In this document: positions 1-9,660 of the stretch, piece by piece
Layout: every line of letters begins with the position of its first letter
Numbering within the stretch: position 1 is the first letter of the stretch
Source: Pirellulaceae bacterium
Lineage (GTDB): Bacteria > Planctomycetota > Planctomycetia > Pirellulales > Thermoguttaceae
Reading direction: 5' to 3'
DNA: 54,593 nt
NCBI GenBank assembly: GCA_012744395.1
Contig: JAAYCB010000182.1
Span: 1-54,593 of the forward strand
Notes under the pieces: generated by a model
What the model was told of the DNA's origin: nothing
The model's input: only the letters and a program-made list of their open reading frames with translations
Databases searched by the model: none
Position numbers and translations under genes: made by a program

Positions 1-2
1 GC

Positions 3-539
3 GGTCGCCTGGTGACGATGACTGCCTACAACGCCAAGGGCTCGGGCAAGGGCGTGCAATCGCAGGCGACCAAGTACCTTTACACGTCGACAATCAATGC
101 CTCGTGGCAGACCGCCGCGGTCTATCCCGACAGCGACGACGTCCTCTCGCAGGACTCGACCAGCAAGGTCTGGACGATCACCACCGACAACGGCGACCAC
201 GTATCGCTCACCTACGATCGCCTCGGCCGCACCACGAGCACCACCGATCAGCGGGGCGTGGTCCGCGAGTTCACCTTTGACCTGGCCGGCCGCTTGGCCA
301 CCGACACGGTGACCGACCTGGGCTCCAGTGGAATCGTGGATAGCTCGGTCCGCCGGATCGGCACCACCTACGACGATCTCGGCCGTGTCCGGACCGTCAT
401 CAGCTTCAGCGACACCTCGGGCACAACGGCTGTCAACCAGGTGCAGTATGTATACAATGGATGGGCGAACTTGGCCCGCGAGTACCAGGAGCACGGCGGC
501 GCGGTCGACGCCAACACGCTCCATGTCGATTACACCTGA
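3..539 (+). pseudogene. RHS/YD-repeat protein, internal fragment truncated by an IS
   Basis: The frame is open from the window edge and encodes tandem YD repeats: YDRLGRTTSTTDQRG, then FDLAGRLATD, then YDDLGRV and a final YNGWANL. This is the pattern of RHS/YD-repeat proteins, which are large secreted or surface proteins that form a beta-cocoon and often carry a C-terminal toxin. The reading frame stops exactly where the terminal inverted repeat of the insertion element begins: the TGA belongs to the first bases (CTGAAG) of the element. The sequence beyond the element does not resume the RHS frame, so the C-terminus, including any toxin tip, is missing here. The N-terminus lies outside the window. 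The family call is firm; whether the truncated product is made is unknown. Confidence 0.8.
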
Positions 540-553
540 AGTTTTGCAAAACG
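536..553 (+). repeat. Left terminal inverted repeat of the IS
   Basis: The 18 bases match the right end in inverted orientation with one mismatch (T versus G at position 8). The repeat supplies the TGA stop that ends the upstream RHS fragment. Confidence 0.8.
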
Positions 554-709
554 CATTTTGGCCTTACGAAAACTGGGCAAAATCGGTAAAAAGGCGTAAA
601 ACTCGCATGGCGCACGCGAGCCGGAGCGGCGCGCGGGACGCCAAGCACGGCGGCCGGTTGCCAGCGAGATGGCGACCGGCGGCGTACGCGAACCACGGAG
701 GGTTACCGG

Positions 710-1946
710 ATGCCAGGGATCGTCGAGTGGCCGACGGTGGTGCAGGAGGGCGTGGAGCAGTTTGGGAAGTTCTTTGAGAACGATTGCCAACGTCGGCATT
801 TCGCCGAGTACGTCTGTGGCTTGATCATCGCTCAGCGCAAATCGGTAGCGGGCATCAATCGGGAGTTCGCGGAGACGACGGACCAATCGTGCCTCAACCG
901 CTTTCTGACGGAGGCGCCCTGGGACATGGAGGCGTTGAACGAAGCCCGGATCGATGCATCAGGAAGACGCTTCGACGAGATTCTCCGAGCGCGGCGTGAT
1001 CGCCATCGACAACGTGTTGATCGACCATTACGGCAAGACGATCGAAGATGTGGGGTACTTCTGGGACCATGCGGAAGAGCGGTACAAAATCGCCCACGCC
1101 TACGTGTTTGCCAATTACGTGTGCACGACAGGCAAGCACTATCCGCTGTACTTTCGACGGTTCAAGAAGGAAGAGCAGTGCGAAGCGGATGACGAAAAGT
1201 TCATCAATCACACTGAGCTGACGATCGAATTGGTAGACCAGGTTTGCGAACGAAAGATTCCCGGTACGTTCACCTGGGACAGTTTTTTCACCAACGCACG
1301 CACTATGAACCACGTTCACAGCAAGAAAGATGCCCAGGGCCATCCTCGTGCGTACGTGGGTGACCTGAAGATGAATCGCAAAGTAATCTGGAAGGGTGTC
1401 GAGCAGAAGATCAGCGAAGTCGCGGCGCGCATCCCAATCGCGGACCGGAAGGAAATCCGCCGTGGTGACAGTCGGCAGTGGTATTTCACGGCGACGTTGA
1501 AGATTCCGACGGTCAAGCATAAAGTGCGTGTCGTGATCCTGTGGGACCAACGCCGCGACAAAGAACCGCGCAAAATCTTGGTCACGAATCGAACCAACTG
1601 GGAAGTGCACCGAATCCTGTGGGTGTACCGTGATCGCTGGACGGGCACGGAGACCTTTCACCGGGACGGGAAACAGGAACTCGGCATGGGCGATTGTCAG
1701 CTGCGTGACGGTCAGGGCCAGACCCGGCACATGTATCTCGTCATGATGGCGTACAGTCTGCTCACAGGCCAACTGAAACAAGCCCGCTCGCGTGACTGGG
1801 CGCTCTGCAAGCTGATGACCATCGGCGAAGCCTCTCGAGCGATGCTGCGTGAAAGCCTGCGGCAAACACTGACCTGGGCGGTCGATCAGATTGTGAACCG
1901 ATCGCGCAAACACAAGGAGGTGCTCCTGCAGTTGGGGCTCGCCTGA
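710..1946 (+). pseudogene. DDE transposase of the IS701/IS4-like element, one frameshift
   Basis: Two overlapping frames together give a transposase of about 412 residues, the usual IS701-family length. The first frame starts at 710 and carries the N-terminal region (FGKFFENDCQRRHFAEY, then TTDQSCLNRFLTEAPWD). The second resumes at about 955 with VIAIDNVLIDHYG (first catalytic Asp), GDLKMNR (second Asp) and TETFHRDGKQELG (Glu), followed by a C-terminal helical tail. The switch needs a +1 shift near 953-960, just after NEARID. No slippery heptamer of the type used for programmed -1 frameshifting is apparent there, so a single-base indel (or a sequencing error) is more likely than programmed frameshifting. 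All three catalytic residues survive in the second frame, which alone would lack the N-terminal DNA-binding part. Confidence 0.75.
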
Positions 1947-1987
1947 TGCCAAAACCTGGCACTAACCCGAAGTCAGGGCCGAGCCCA

Positions 1988-2005
1988 CGTTTTGCAACAC
2001 TTCAG
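1988..2005 (-). repeat. Right terminal inverted repeat of the IS
   Basis: Reverse complement reads CTGAAGTGTTGCAAAACG, pairing with the left end over 17 of 18 positions. It lies about 40 bp beyond the transposase stop codon, as expected for a compact IS. Confidence 0.8.
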
Positions 2006-2049
2006 CTGAAACATGAAGTCTTCGGAAAACCGCCCAACCAACCGCCGCA

Positions 2050-3165
2050 TCAGTCTCGCTCCCCCGAACGTGGCCGGTTCCGATTCGCGGGCTTCTTCTT
2101 CGCCGCCTTCCTGGCCGCCCGCTTCCCCTTGGCCTCCTTCGCTTCCGCGGACGCAAGTTCCGCTTCGATCTCCTCCACCGTCGGCAACGCCGACTTCAAA
2201 CTCGCCGGCAGCGCCCGCGTCAGTTGGCAACTCGACACGCCAATCGGCTTGTCGATCCCGCTGAGGGCATATTCCGCCAGCATCCGGCTGCTCGTCTGGC
2301 ACAGAATCGGCCCGATCGTCGGCCCGTCGCTGCCGTGGCGCAACGGGTCGTTCACCACGTTGCAGTAGAAGGTCAGCTTGCCGGCGTATTCGGGCTTGAA
2401 CTTCCCCTTCTTCAGGTCGATCACGACAAACGACCGCAGCCGCAGGTGGTAGAAGAGCAGGTCGATGCAGAAATCCTCCTCGCCCACGTCGAGGCGATAC
2501 TGACGCTCGACGAAGGCGAAGCCCTGCCCGAGCTCGAGCAGAAACTTTTCCAGGTGGCGGATCAGTTCCGTTTCCAACGCGCGCTCCTGGAACGGCTCGG
2601 TGAGCGTGAGAAAGTCGAAGAGATGGGGGTCTTTCAGGGCTTGTGTGGCGAGGTCCGATTGCGGCGGCGGCAAAGTTTCAGACCGCCTTGCCCTGTCGCT
2701 CGTGGGCCTCGGCGTCGATCTGCATCGCCAGCATGTTTCGGCTCCAGCCGCCCGCGAGGGTCGGCTCCATGTACCACCGGCGGATTGCGAGGTCTTTGAC
2801 CTTCTGCATCAGGATCACGTGATGGAACCAGGGAATCGACCAGAAGGGCGATTCCGGCAATTGGGCAGGCGGTGGTTGCCGTTTCTCGGCGGCGGGCAAT
2901 TTCGCAACCGGTTGTGGCGAAATCATAGCTGGGGTAGTTTTGCAGCAGCTGCAAAATCGCTGTGGGATCGGGATACTCCCGGTAGAACGCGATCATGTGA
3001 CCAATGTTCCGTTCGGAGAACCCCTTCAAATCCGGCAGTTCGTTCTTCAAGTGCGGCGCCAGCCGCGGAATCACGCCGGCGCCCCAGCCTTCGCGATGCT
3101 GACGCTCGTGGATGATCCGCCCAATGTCCCAATAAAGCCGCACCAGTTCCGCGTTGACCGACAGA
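2050..3165 (-). pseudogene. DUF1016/YhcG-like PDDEXK nuclease-domain protein, frameshifted and 5'-truncated
   Basis: Three minus-strand frames in series reconstruct a DUF1016 protein. The N-terminal part reads LSVNAELVRLYWDIGRII and GFSERNIGHMIAFYREYP. The middle part reads PESPFWSIPWFHHVIL and GWSRNMLAMQI, ending HERQGKAV. The C-terminal part reads LPPPQSDLATQALKDPHLF, then DFCIDLLFYHLRLRSFVVID, ending PTVEEIEAELASAEA plus a basic tail. Frame changes are needed near 2920-2945 and near 2675-2682 (right after QGKAV a TGA appears). The protein also lacks the residues normally preceding LSVN, because the sequence changes abruptly to an alcohol dehydrogenase at about 3165. DUF1016 proteins are PD-(D/E)xK nuclease-like and frequently found in mobile or defence contexts; their function is not settled. 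This copy is almost certainly dead. Confidence 0.8.
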
Positions 3166-4085
3166 ATCTTACACTCGGACACGAGGCCGTCGGCGTGGTC
3201 GAGCGCATCGGCAGCGAGGTCAAGAGCTTCCAGGAAGGTGAGCGCGTGGCGGTGAATGCGATTACTCCTTGCTTCCAGTGCGACAACTGCGTCCGCGGCT
3301 ACACCTCGCAGTGCACCGAGATGCTGGGCGGATGGAAGTTCGCCAATGTCAAGGATGGCGTGTTTGCCGATTACTTTCACGTGAACAGTGCCGAGGCAAA
3401 TCTCGCTCAGATTCCGGATTCCGTCGCGGACGAACGGGCCGTGTACACCTGTGACATGATGTCCACCGCCTTTGCCGGGGCGGAGAACGCGGATATTCCG
3501 ATGGGTGGCACGGTCGCCATCTTTGCACAAGGCCCGGTCGGTCTGATGGCGACGGTCGGTGCGCGACTGCAAGGCGCGGGGTTGGTCATCGCTGTCGAAA
3601 CTGTCCCCAAACGCAAAGAACTCGCCAGGCATTTCGGGGCCGATGTAGTCGTCGATTTTTGCGAGCAGGATGCAGTCGAGGCGATCCTGGGACTGACCGA
3701 CGGCCAAGGCGTCGATTCCAGCATCGAAGCACTCGGCGCCCAGGCGACTTTTGAAATGTGCATCAAGGTAACGCGGCCGGGCGGCACAATTTCCAACGTC
3801 GGCTATCACGGCGAAGGCGACTATGTGAAAATTCCGCGGCAAGCGTGGGGCGTGGGGATGAGCGACAAGACCATCCGCACGGCACTCTGCCCCGGCGGCA
3901 AGGTTCGTATGCGGCGGTTGCTGCGGTTGCTGGAAACGGGCCGCGTCGATCCAACCCCCATGACGACGCACACGTTCGCGTTTGATGACCTGGAGCGGGC
4001 CTTCCGCATGATGGACACCAAGGAAAATGGAATCATCAAGCCGTTGATCGAGTTTCAGCAGGGACCTGAACTCAAGAAGCTGTAG
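3165..4085 (+). pseudogene. Zinc-dependent alcohol dehydrogenase, N-terminus missing
   Basis: From LTLGHEAVGVVERIG onwards the frame matches medium-chain zinc alcohol dehydrogenases of the isopropanol/sec-alcohol type: the GHE zinc/catalytic motif, a structural-zinc-like cysteine set (CFQCDNC followed by SQC), a Rossmann segment (IFAQGPVGLMATVGARL) and a C-terminus ending IIKPLIEF. About 60 residues that normally come before GHE, including the first catalytic-zinc cysteine (usually CGTD or similar), are missing. Upstream of 3165 the same frame stays open, but it runs antisense to the DUF1016 remnant and should not be taken as the real N-terminus. The enzyme would therefore lack a zinc ligand and probably be inactive. 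It may still be expressed from a fortuitous upstream start. Confidence 0.8.
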
Positions 4086-4681
4086 GGGGAAGTGCCCACA
4101 CTTCGGCGCAGAAGTCGCGGGCACCACCACGTGCTGCATTCAACAAACATCGCAATCTAAGCAGAAACTCATAAAAGCGCACCAATACCTGCTGAGCGCG
4201 ACGGCTCGTGCCCTGTTCCTGGGATGCTCCGGCGCCCCAAGCACCACTCCGAACGACGCGACATCATCATAAGCGGGTGGTGTTGAATCAGAAGCAGCCG
4301 CCCAGGATGACGCGGCAACGCTTGGGTGAAGTGAAGGACAAAGTGGGCGAGGCCGCCGAAGTGACGCGCAAGTTTACCTCGCAAGAGATGCAAGCTTATG
4401 GGGATTCTCTGAAGAACAAGCTACAGGAACTCGACACGCAACGCGAACAGTGAAACAGCAAGGCGAAGAACTTGCTGGCGATGAGCGTCACTGACGAGCA
4501 AGAAAAGACGCGTGTCTTTCGACAGCGACGACCAGCGCCGAGGGTGCTCAAGCCAATCGCTGCGATGAGGTTGCGGCATTCGGCCCTCTTGCTGTTCTCT
4601 CGGGCAAGCCGGTGTATACTCTGGTGCTGAAGTCAACGGGCGCTCCCCATCCCACGATTCCTCGATTCCGGGAGGTCTTCG
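4086..4681. other. Intergenic stretch with a degenerate small frame
   Basis: About 600 bp separates the truncated dehydrogenase from the next intact gene. On the + strand, 4307-4453 encodes a 48-residue charged, helical peptide (GEVKDKVGEAAEVTRKF, then LKNKLQELDTQREQ) that stops and then continues with similar lysine-rich character. This looks like the decayed end of a coiled-coil protein, but I cannot name the family. Nothing else is recognised. Confidence 0.3.
4589..4620 (+). promoter_or_regulatory. Possible sigma-70-like promoter for the Gfo/Idh oxidoreductase
   Basis: TATACT at 4615-4620 resembles a -10 element and TTGCTG at 4589-4594 a -35 element. The spacing of 20 bp is longer than ideal. 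It lies 61 bp before the start codon. This is pattern matching only. Confidence 0.25.
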
Positions 4682-6040
<1,359 letters not shown>

Positions 6041-6234
6041 CAAGTAGCGACCGGTTGAAACGGCAGGCGAGGCGAACCAGAATAAACCCTGGCGCGGGCC
6101 TGATCCGATCCGATTCCTGACGGGAGCGGGCTTTAGGAGCGCGCCCCCCTCGTTCGGCCAGCGGCTCGTCCGGACCTGGCGGCCTGGCAGGCGATCGGTG
6201 GTATTTCGGCGAACTCCGGATTGGAAAGGACAAT

Positions 6235-7287
6235 ATGGGCCTTGGTCAAGAACCCGTGCGGATCATCAACAGCGTCGCCCCGATCCGGATCAACGATTTC
6301 GGCGGCTGGACGGACACCTGGTTTGCCAGGTTCGGCAAGGTGCTGAACATCGCCGTCTGCCCGATGGCCGAGGTGCAGATGCGGGTCTTCGAGCGGAACG
6401 CCAGCCGCCCGGCGATCACGATCTACGCGGAGAATTATGGGGAACGCTACACGCTGGATGGGGTGGGGGGGACCTACGATCGGCATCCGCTGTTGGAAGC
6501 CGCGCTGCAATTCATGGGCGTGCCGGAGGATTTGGCGTTGGAGATCGACATCTTCTGCGAGGCGCCGGCCGGCGCGTCGACCGGCACCAGCGCGGCGGTG
6601 AGCGTGGCCTTGACCGGCGCGCTCGACCTGTTGACGCCCGGCCGCTTGACGCCCCACGAGGTGGCCCGCGCCGCCCACCGCATCGAGACCGAGCTTTTGC
6701 ACCAGCAGTGCGGGGTGCAGGACCAGTTGGCGTCGGCCTACGGCGGCATCAATTACATCGAGATTCTCGAATACCCCCACGCGATCGTCAGCCCTCTGCT
6801 CCTTTCGCACTCCACGCTCTGGGAATTGGAGGCGAGGCTTTCGCTGATTTTCCTGGGCCAGTCGCACAGTTCGTCGAAGGTCCACGAGCGGGTGATTGCC
6901 GAGTTGGAGGACGCCGGGCCGGACGCGGAAAAGCTCCATCCCCTGCGGCGCACGCCGATCCGCGCTCGCGACGCACTGTACGCGGGAGATTTTCCCGCCT
7001 TGGGACGGGCGATGATCGACAACACGGACGCGCAGGCCGCCCTGCATCCGGAACTGGTCAGCGCCACGCACCAGGCGGTGATCGATGTCGCGCGACGCCA
7101 CGGAGCGATTGGCTGGAAGGTCAACGGCGCCGGCGGGGATGGCGGTTCGGTGACGCTGCTCGGCGGCGCCGAGGCGGCCAAGAATCGCCAGATGCTCCGC
7201 GCGATCGCCGAGGCTGTTCCGGGGACGCAGAACATTCCCGTTTATCTGAACGCCACCGGTCTGCGGGTCTGGGAGTTTCCGCGGTAA
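6235..7287 (+). CDS. GHMP-family sugar kinase (heptose-7-phosphate kinase/fucokinase-like)
   Basis: The 350-residue protein opens with the GHMP N-terminal pattern (APIRINDFGGWTDT, residues about 14-27). It has the ATP-binding glycine/serine loop as EAPAGASTGTSAAVSVAL (near residues 107-124) and the C-terminal motif KVNGAGGDGGSVTLL. FGGWTDT is typical of the D-glycero-D-manno-heptose 7-phosphate kinase and L-fucokinase branch. These enzymes phosphorylate a sugar on the way to a nucleotide-activated form. GGAAAGGA lies 4 bases before the ATG, a strong ribosome site. No GDP-heptose partner genes are adjacent, so the substrate is open. It ends facing the convergent thioredoxin gene. Confidence 0.85.
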   Translation: MGLGQEPVRIINSVAPIRINDFGGWTDTWFARFGKVLNIAVCPMAEVQMRVFERNASRPAITIYAENYGERYTLDGVGGTYDRHPLLEAALQFMGVPEDLALEIDIFCEAPAGASTGTSAAVSVALTGALDLLTPGRLTPHEVARAAHRIETELLHQQCGVQDQLASAYGGINYIEILEYPHAIVSPLLLSHSTLWELEARLSLIFLGQSHSSSKVHERVIAELEDAGPDAEKLHPLRRTPIRARDALYAGDFPALGRAMIDNTDAQAALHPELVSATHQAVIDVARRHGAIGWKVNGAGGDGGSVTLLGGAEAAKNRQMLRAIAEAVPGTQNIPVYLNATGLRVWEFPR

Positions 7288-7351
7288 GCGTTTGCGGGGC
7301 TGCGCTTTGGGCTGGTTTGTCTGGGGGAGTCTGAGCAAGCGCGCGGCGGAG

Positions 7352-7374
7352 GTTCCCAAGCTGGGGAACCCAGG
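7352..7374. repeat. Degenerate copy of the GTTCCC palindrome
   Basis: GTTCCCAAGC is followed by a shortened right arm (TGGGGAAC) and CCAGG. It is a shortened variant of the 24-bp palindrome found 70 bp downstream. Confidence 0.6.
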
Positions 7375-7444
7375 AAGCGCGCGTGAGGACGGATAACACG
7401 AGTTGGCCTCGCTAACGCTTCGGGTTGCAGTAGGGTCGGCCGAG

Positions 7445-7468
7445 GTTCCCAAGCGGGAGCTTGGGAAC
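7445..7468. repeat. 24-bp perfect palindrome, GTTCCCAAGC arm with 4-nt loop
   Basis: The arms GTTCCCAAGC and GCTTGGGAAC surround a GGGA loop and are followed by CAGG. The same palindrome recurs at 29546, 33968 and 37673. Here it lies between the 3' ends of two convergent genes, where a hairpin could terminate both transcripts. There is no T-tract, so it is not a classical intrinsic terminator. Confidence 0.8.
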
Positions 7469-7507
7469 CAGGGGGGCCGGAGCCCGGAAAGGGGGACGAC
7501 CGCGCGG

Positions 7508-7984
7508 CTAACGCTGCGTGGTGAACAGGTCGGCCAACTCGGCTTCGCTGCGGATGCCTTTCAGTCTCTGGACCTCCTGGCCTCCGACGAAGAGCAGCAT
7601 GGTGGGGATCGATTGGACGCGGTATTGCGCGGCCAGGCCGGGACTGTCGTCGACATTGACTTTCACAATCCGGCCGGAAGTCAATTGCTCGGCGACTCGG
7701 TCGAGGATTGGCGAGAGGCGCTGGCAGGGCCCGCACCAATCGGCATAGAAATCGACCAGGACGGGTTCCTGCGCCCGGAGCACCCAATGCTCGAAATTGG
7801 ACTGGTCGGCATAGACCAGCCTGGCGTCCTCGTCGGCCGGAGTCGGGGCCGTGGCGGCGGCCGACGCCGGCGACTCCACGGCCTGGCTCCAGGGGCAGGT
7901 TCCCCGCGACGACGAATAGACAACCAGACCGACGAGCACAACCGTCAAGACGATCAACAACCAGTTGGTTCCGTTTAGACTCAT
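7508..7984 (-). CDS. Membrane-anchored thioredoxin-family protein
   Basis: The 158-residue protein has an N-terminal hydrophobic helix (WLLIVLTVVLVGLVVYSSS, about residues 8-26), a short Ala/Pro-rich linker and a full thioredoxin domain. The domain has the canonical redox site WCGPC in VDFYADWCGPCQRLSPIL and the cis-proline in SIPTMLLF. The helix predicts a single-pass anchor with the thioredoxin fold probably outside the cytoplasmic membrane, although a short cysteine just after the anchor could also suggest lipidation or a disulfide. Its role would be disulfide reduction or exchange on envelope proteins. It is transcribed divergently from the GH172 gene. Confidence 0.88.
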   Translation of the reverse strand: MSLNGTNWLLIVLTVVLVGLVVYSSSRGTCPWSQAVESPASAAATAPTPADEDARLVYADQSNFEHWVLRAQEPVLVDFYADWCGPCQRLSPILDRVAEQLTSGRIVKVNVDDSPGLAAQYRVQSIPTMLLFVGGQEVQRLKGIRSEAELADLFTTQR

Positions 7985-8300
7985 GGCAACAGCTTCCTTC
8001 CTGAGAATCTGCTAGAGGTCGTCGGGCAATGGCAAACCGCCGAAATCGCGGCGGTTTCCGTACTTCTTCTCCGTTGGATGCGCCCCCCGCAGTTCGGGTT
8101 ACACGGCCGGCGGGCGATTTCCGCGAAGCGGCAGAATCCCTGCCTGCGGCCGCCTTTCCCGCGGCCGCGCCGCACGCCAGCCGGAGCCCCTCTCTGGAAG
8201 GCGGCGCTAGCGCAATTGGTGCTCCTCCGCCGAGCCGTTTAGAATGTCGGGCGCGAGGCCGTTCTCCCATTTCCTGAAATCAGCACAAGGAGTCGCCACG
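7985..8300. other. Divergent intergenic region
   Basis: This 316-bp region separates the starts of the thioredoxin (minus) and GH172 (plus) genes and should hold both promoters. Its right end contains AAGGAG, the ribosome site of the GH172 gene. No convincing promoter boxes, repeats or RNA structure were found. Confidence 0.4.
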
Positions 8301-9407
8301 ATGTACGCCCGCCACCGCGTTTTCGTTCCGCCACTGCCCGCCGTGATGCTTGCCAGCCTGCTCGTGGCAGTGCCGGTCTCGGCCCAGGCTCCGGTCGACC
8401 TGGCGGCCCAGCCATATCTGCTCGACACGGGCCTGCTGTCACGCTCGATCTCCTTTGAGAACCCCACCGGGGCGGCGGGCGAGGGGGGCAAGGCGGCCAG
8501 CAACCTCGGAGTCGGGCGCAAGGGAGCGCCCAGCCGATCGATCAAGCCGGGGGAGACCGTCCTGTTGTGCAACATCGAGGGGCCGGGCACGATCCGCCAT
8601 ATCTGGATGACAACGCGGCCGATTCCCAAGAATCTCCGCAGCCTGGTCCTGCGCGCCTGGTGGGACGACCAGGAGCACCCAAGCATCGAGTGCCCCGTGG
8701 CGGATTTCTTCGGCATCGCTCACGGGATTGTCAAGCCGTACGCGTCGGCGGTGCACTCGGTCGGTCAAAGCGCGGGGATGAACATCTGGCTGCCGATGCC
8801 GTTCGCGCGCCGCGCCCGAATGTCGTTCACCAACGAGGGAGACAAAGACATCCCGCTCTACTACCAGATCGACTACACGCTTGGAGACAAGCATCCGGCC
8901 GACGCCGGGCGGCTCCACGCGCTGTTTCGCCGCGAGAACCCGACGACCGAGAAGCGCGACTTCGAGCTGCTGCCCATCCGCCGGGCGAAGGGCCGTTTCA
9001 TCGGCTCGGTGATCGGCATCCGCAACCTTCATCCCGATCAGTGGTGGGGCGAGGGCGAGATCAAGGTCTACATGGACGGCGACGACGAGTTTCCCACGAT
9101 TTGCGGGACCGGCAGCGAGGACTACGTGGGACTCTCCTGGGGAATCCAACAGACGCTGTTCCCGCTCAACGGCTGTAGCCTGAACCAGGACAGTTTCGTC
9201 TCCATGTACCGCTGGCACCTGCCCGACCCGATCGCCTGGCGGACGGAGTGCCGGATCGCGATCCAGCAGATCGCCTACAAGGGCGGTTTAGTGGAGACCG
9301 AGGACGACTGGTCCTGCGCAACATTCTGGTACGAGCCGGTGCCGAGCGCCGCGCTGCCAGCGTTTCCCAGCCTGGCCGAGCGGAGGGCCGATCTTCCCGA
9401 GAAATGA
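8301..9407 (+). CDS. GH172 (DUF2961) glycoside-hydrolase-like secreted protein
   Basis: The 368-residue protein has a signal peptide (about 30 residues, ending VSAQA) followed by a DUF2961 domain. The domain shows the conserved blocks GPGTIRHIWMT, SIECPVADFFG and CGTGSEDYVG. DUF2961 is now glycoside hydrolase family 172, which includes difructose-anhydride synthase/hydrolases and D-arabinofuranosidases and forms a double jelly-roll oligomer. The start was chosen at the ATG preceded by AAGGAG at 8288-8293; upstream in-frame codons lack a ribosome site and would bury the signal peptide. The substrate is probably a furanoside-containing polysaccharide, by inference from the family. The gene converges on the porin gene. 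Confidence 0.85.
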   Translation: MYARHRVFVPPLPAVMLASLLVAVPVSAQAPVDLAAQPYLLDTGLLSRSISFENPTGAAGEGGKAASNLGVGRKGAPSRSIKPGETVLLCNIEGPGTIRHIWMTTRPIPKNLRSLVLRAWWDDQEHPSIECPVADFFGIAHGIVKPYASAVHSVGQSAGMNIWLPMPFARRARMSFTNEGDKDIPLYYQIDYTLGDKHPADAGRLHALFRRENPTTEKRDFELLPIRRAKGRFIGSVIGIRNLHPDQWWGEGEIKVYMDGDDEFPTICGTGSEDYVGLSWGIQQTLFPLNGCSLNQDSFVSMYRWHLPDPIAWRTECRIAIQQIAYKGGLVETEDDWSCATFWYEPVPSAALPAFPSLAERRADLPEK

Positions 9408-9473
9408 CGACTGGTGCGGCTCGCCCGGCGACGGCCGGACCGGCCACACAGGGAATTCAGCACAATTGCCAGA

Positions 9474-9586
9474 GAATCGCGAAAGCGCGAAAGGGCGAAA
9501 ACGGAGAGGATCAAGAGGCGCCAAACGCGTTCACTTGCAGCGACTTGTCTTTTTCGCGCTTTCGCGTTTTCGCGATCCGTTCTCCA
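9474..9586. repeat. Long imperfect inverted repeat rich in CGCGAAA
   Basis: The left arm (about 9475-9503) and the right arm (about 9552-9578) each contain several CGCGAAA/TTTCGCG units. They pair over about 26 bases with few mismatches around a 48-bp loop. The repeat lies between two convergent genes, so it could act as a bidirectional transcription barrier, or it could be a decayed mobile repeat. Confidence 0.6.
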
Positions 9587-9660
9587 CCTTTTCACGCCCC
9601 GTTCTCCGCTGCCCGGCGGACAAGTCTTCGACTTGCCACGGTCCGTCTTGTTTCCGGCTG

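Larger units (their letters stand above)
536..2005 (+). mobile_element. IS701/IS4-like insertion sequence with 18-bp terminal inverted repeats
   Basis: The element is about 1.47 kb and is bounded by near-perfect inverted repeats: CTGAAGTTTTGCAAAACG on the left, and on the right the same sequence with one mismatch in reverse complement. It carries one DDE transposase gene (frameshifted). By eye it is less GC-rich than the surrounding genes, which fits acquired DNA. No target-site duplication is visible: the bases outside the left end (TTACAC) and the right end (CTGAAA) do not match. The flanking genes also do not belong together, so the element sits at a rearrangement junction instead of a simple insertion site. 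Confidence 0.8.

Noticed and set aside
2940-3164. N-terminal extension of the dehydrogenase frame
   Set aside because: It is antisense to the DUF1016 remnant and has no dehydrogenase-like sequence.
2634-4139. 501-codon minus-strand frame across the dehydrogenase
   Set aside because: Only its last part corresponds to DUF1016; the rest is antisense to the dehydrogenase.
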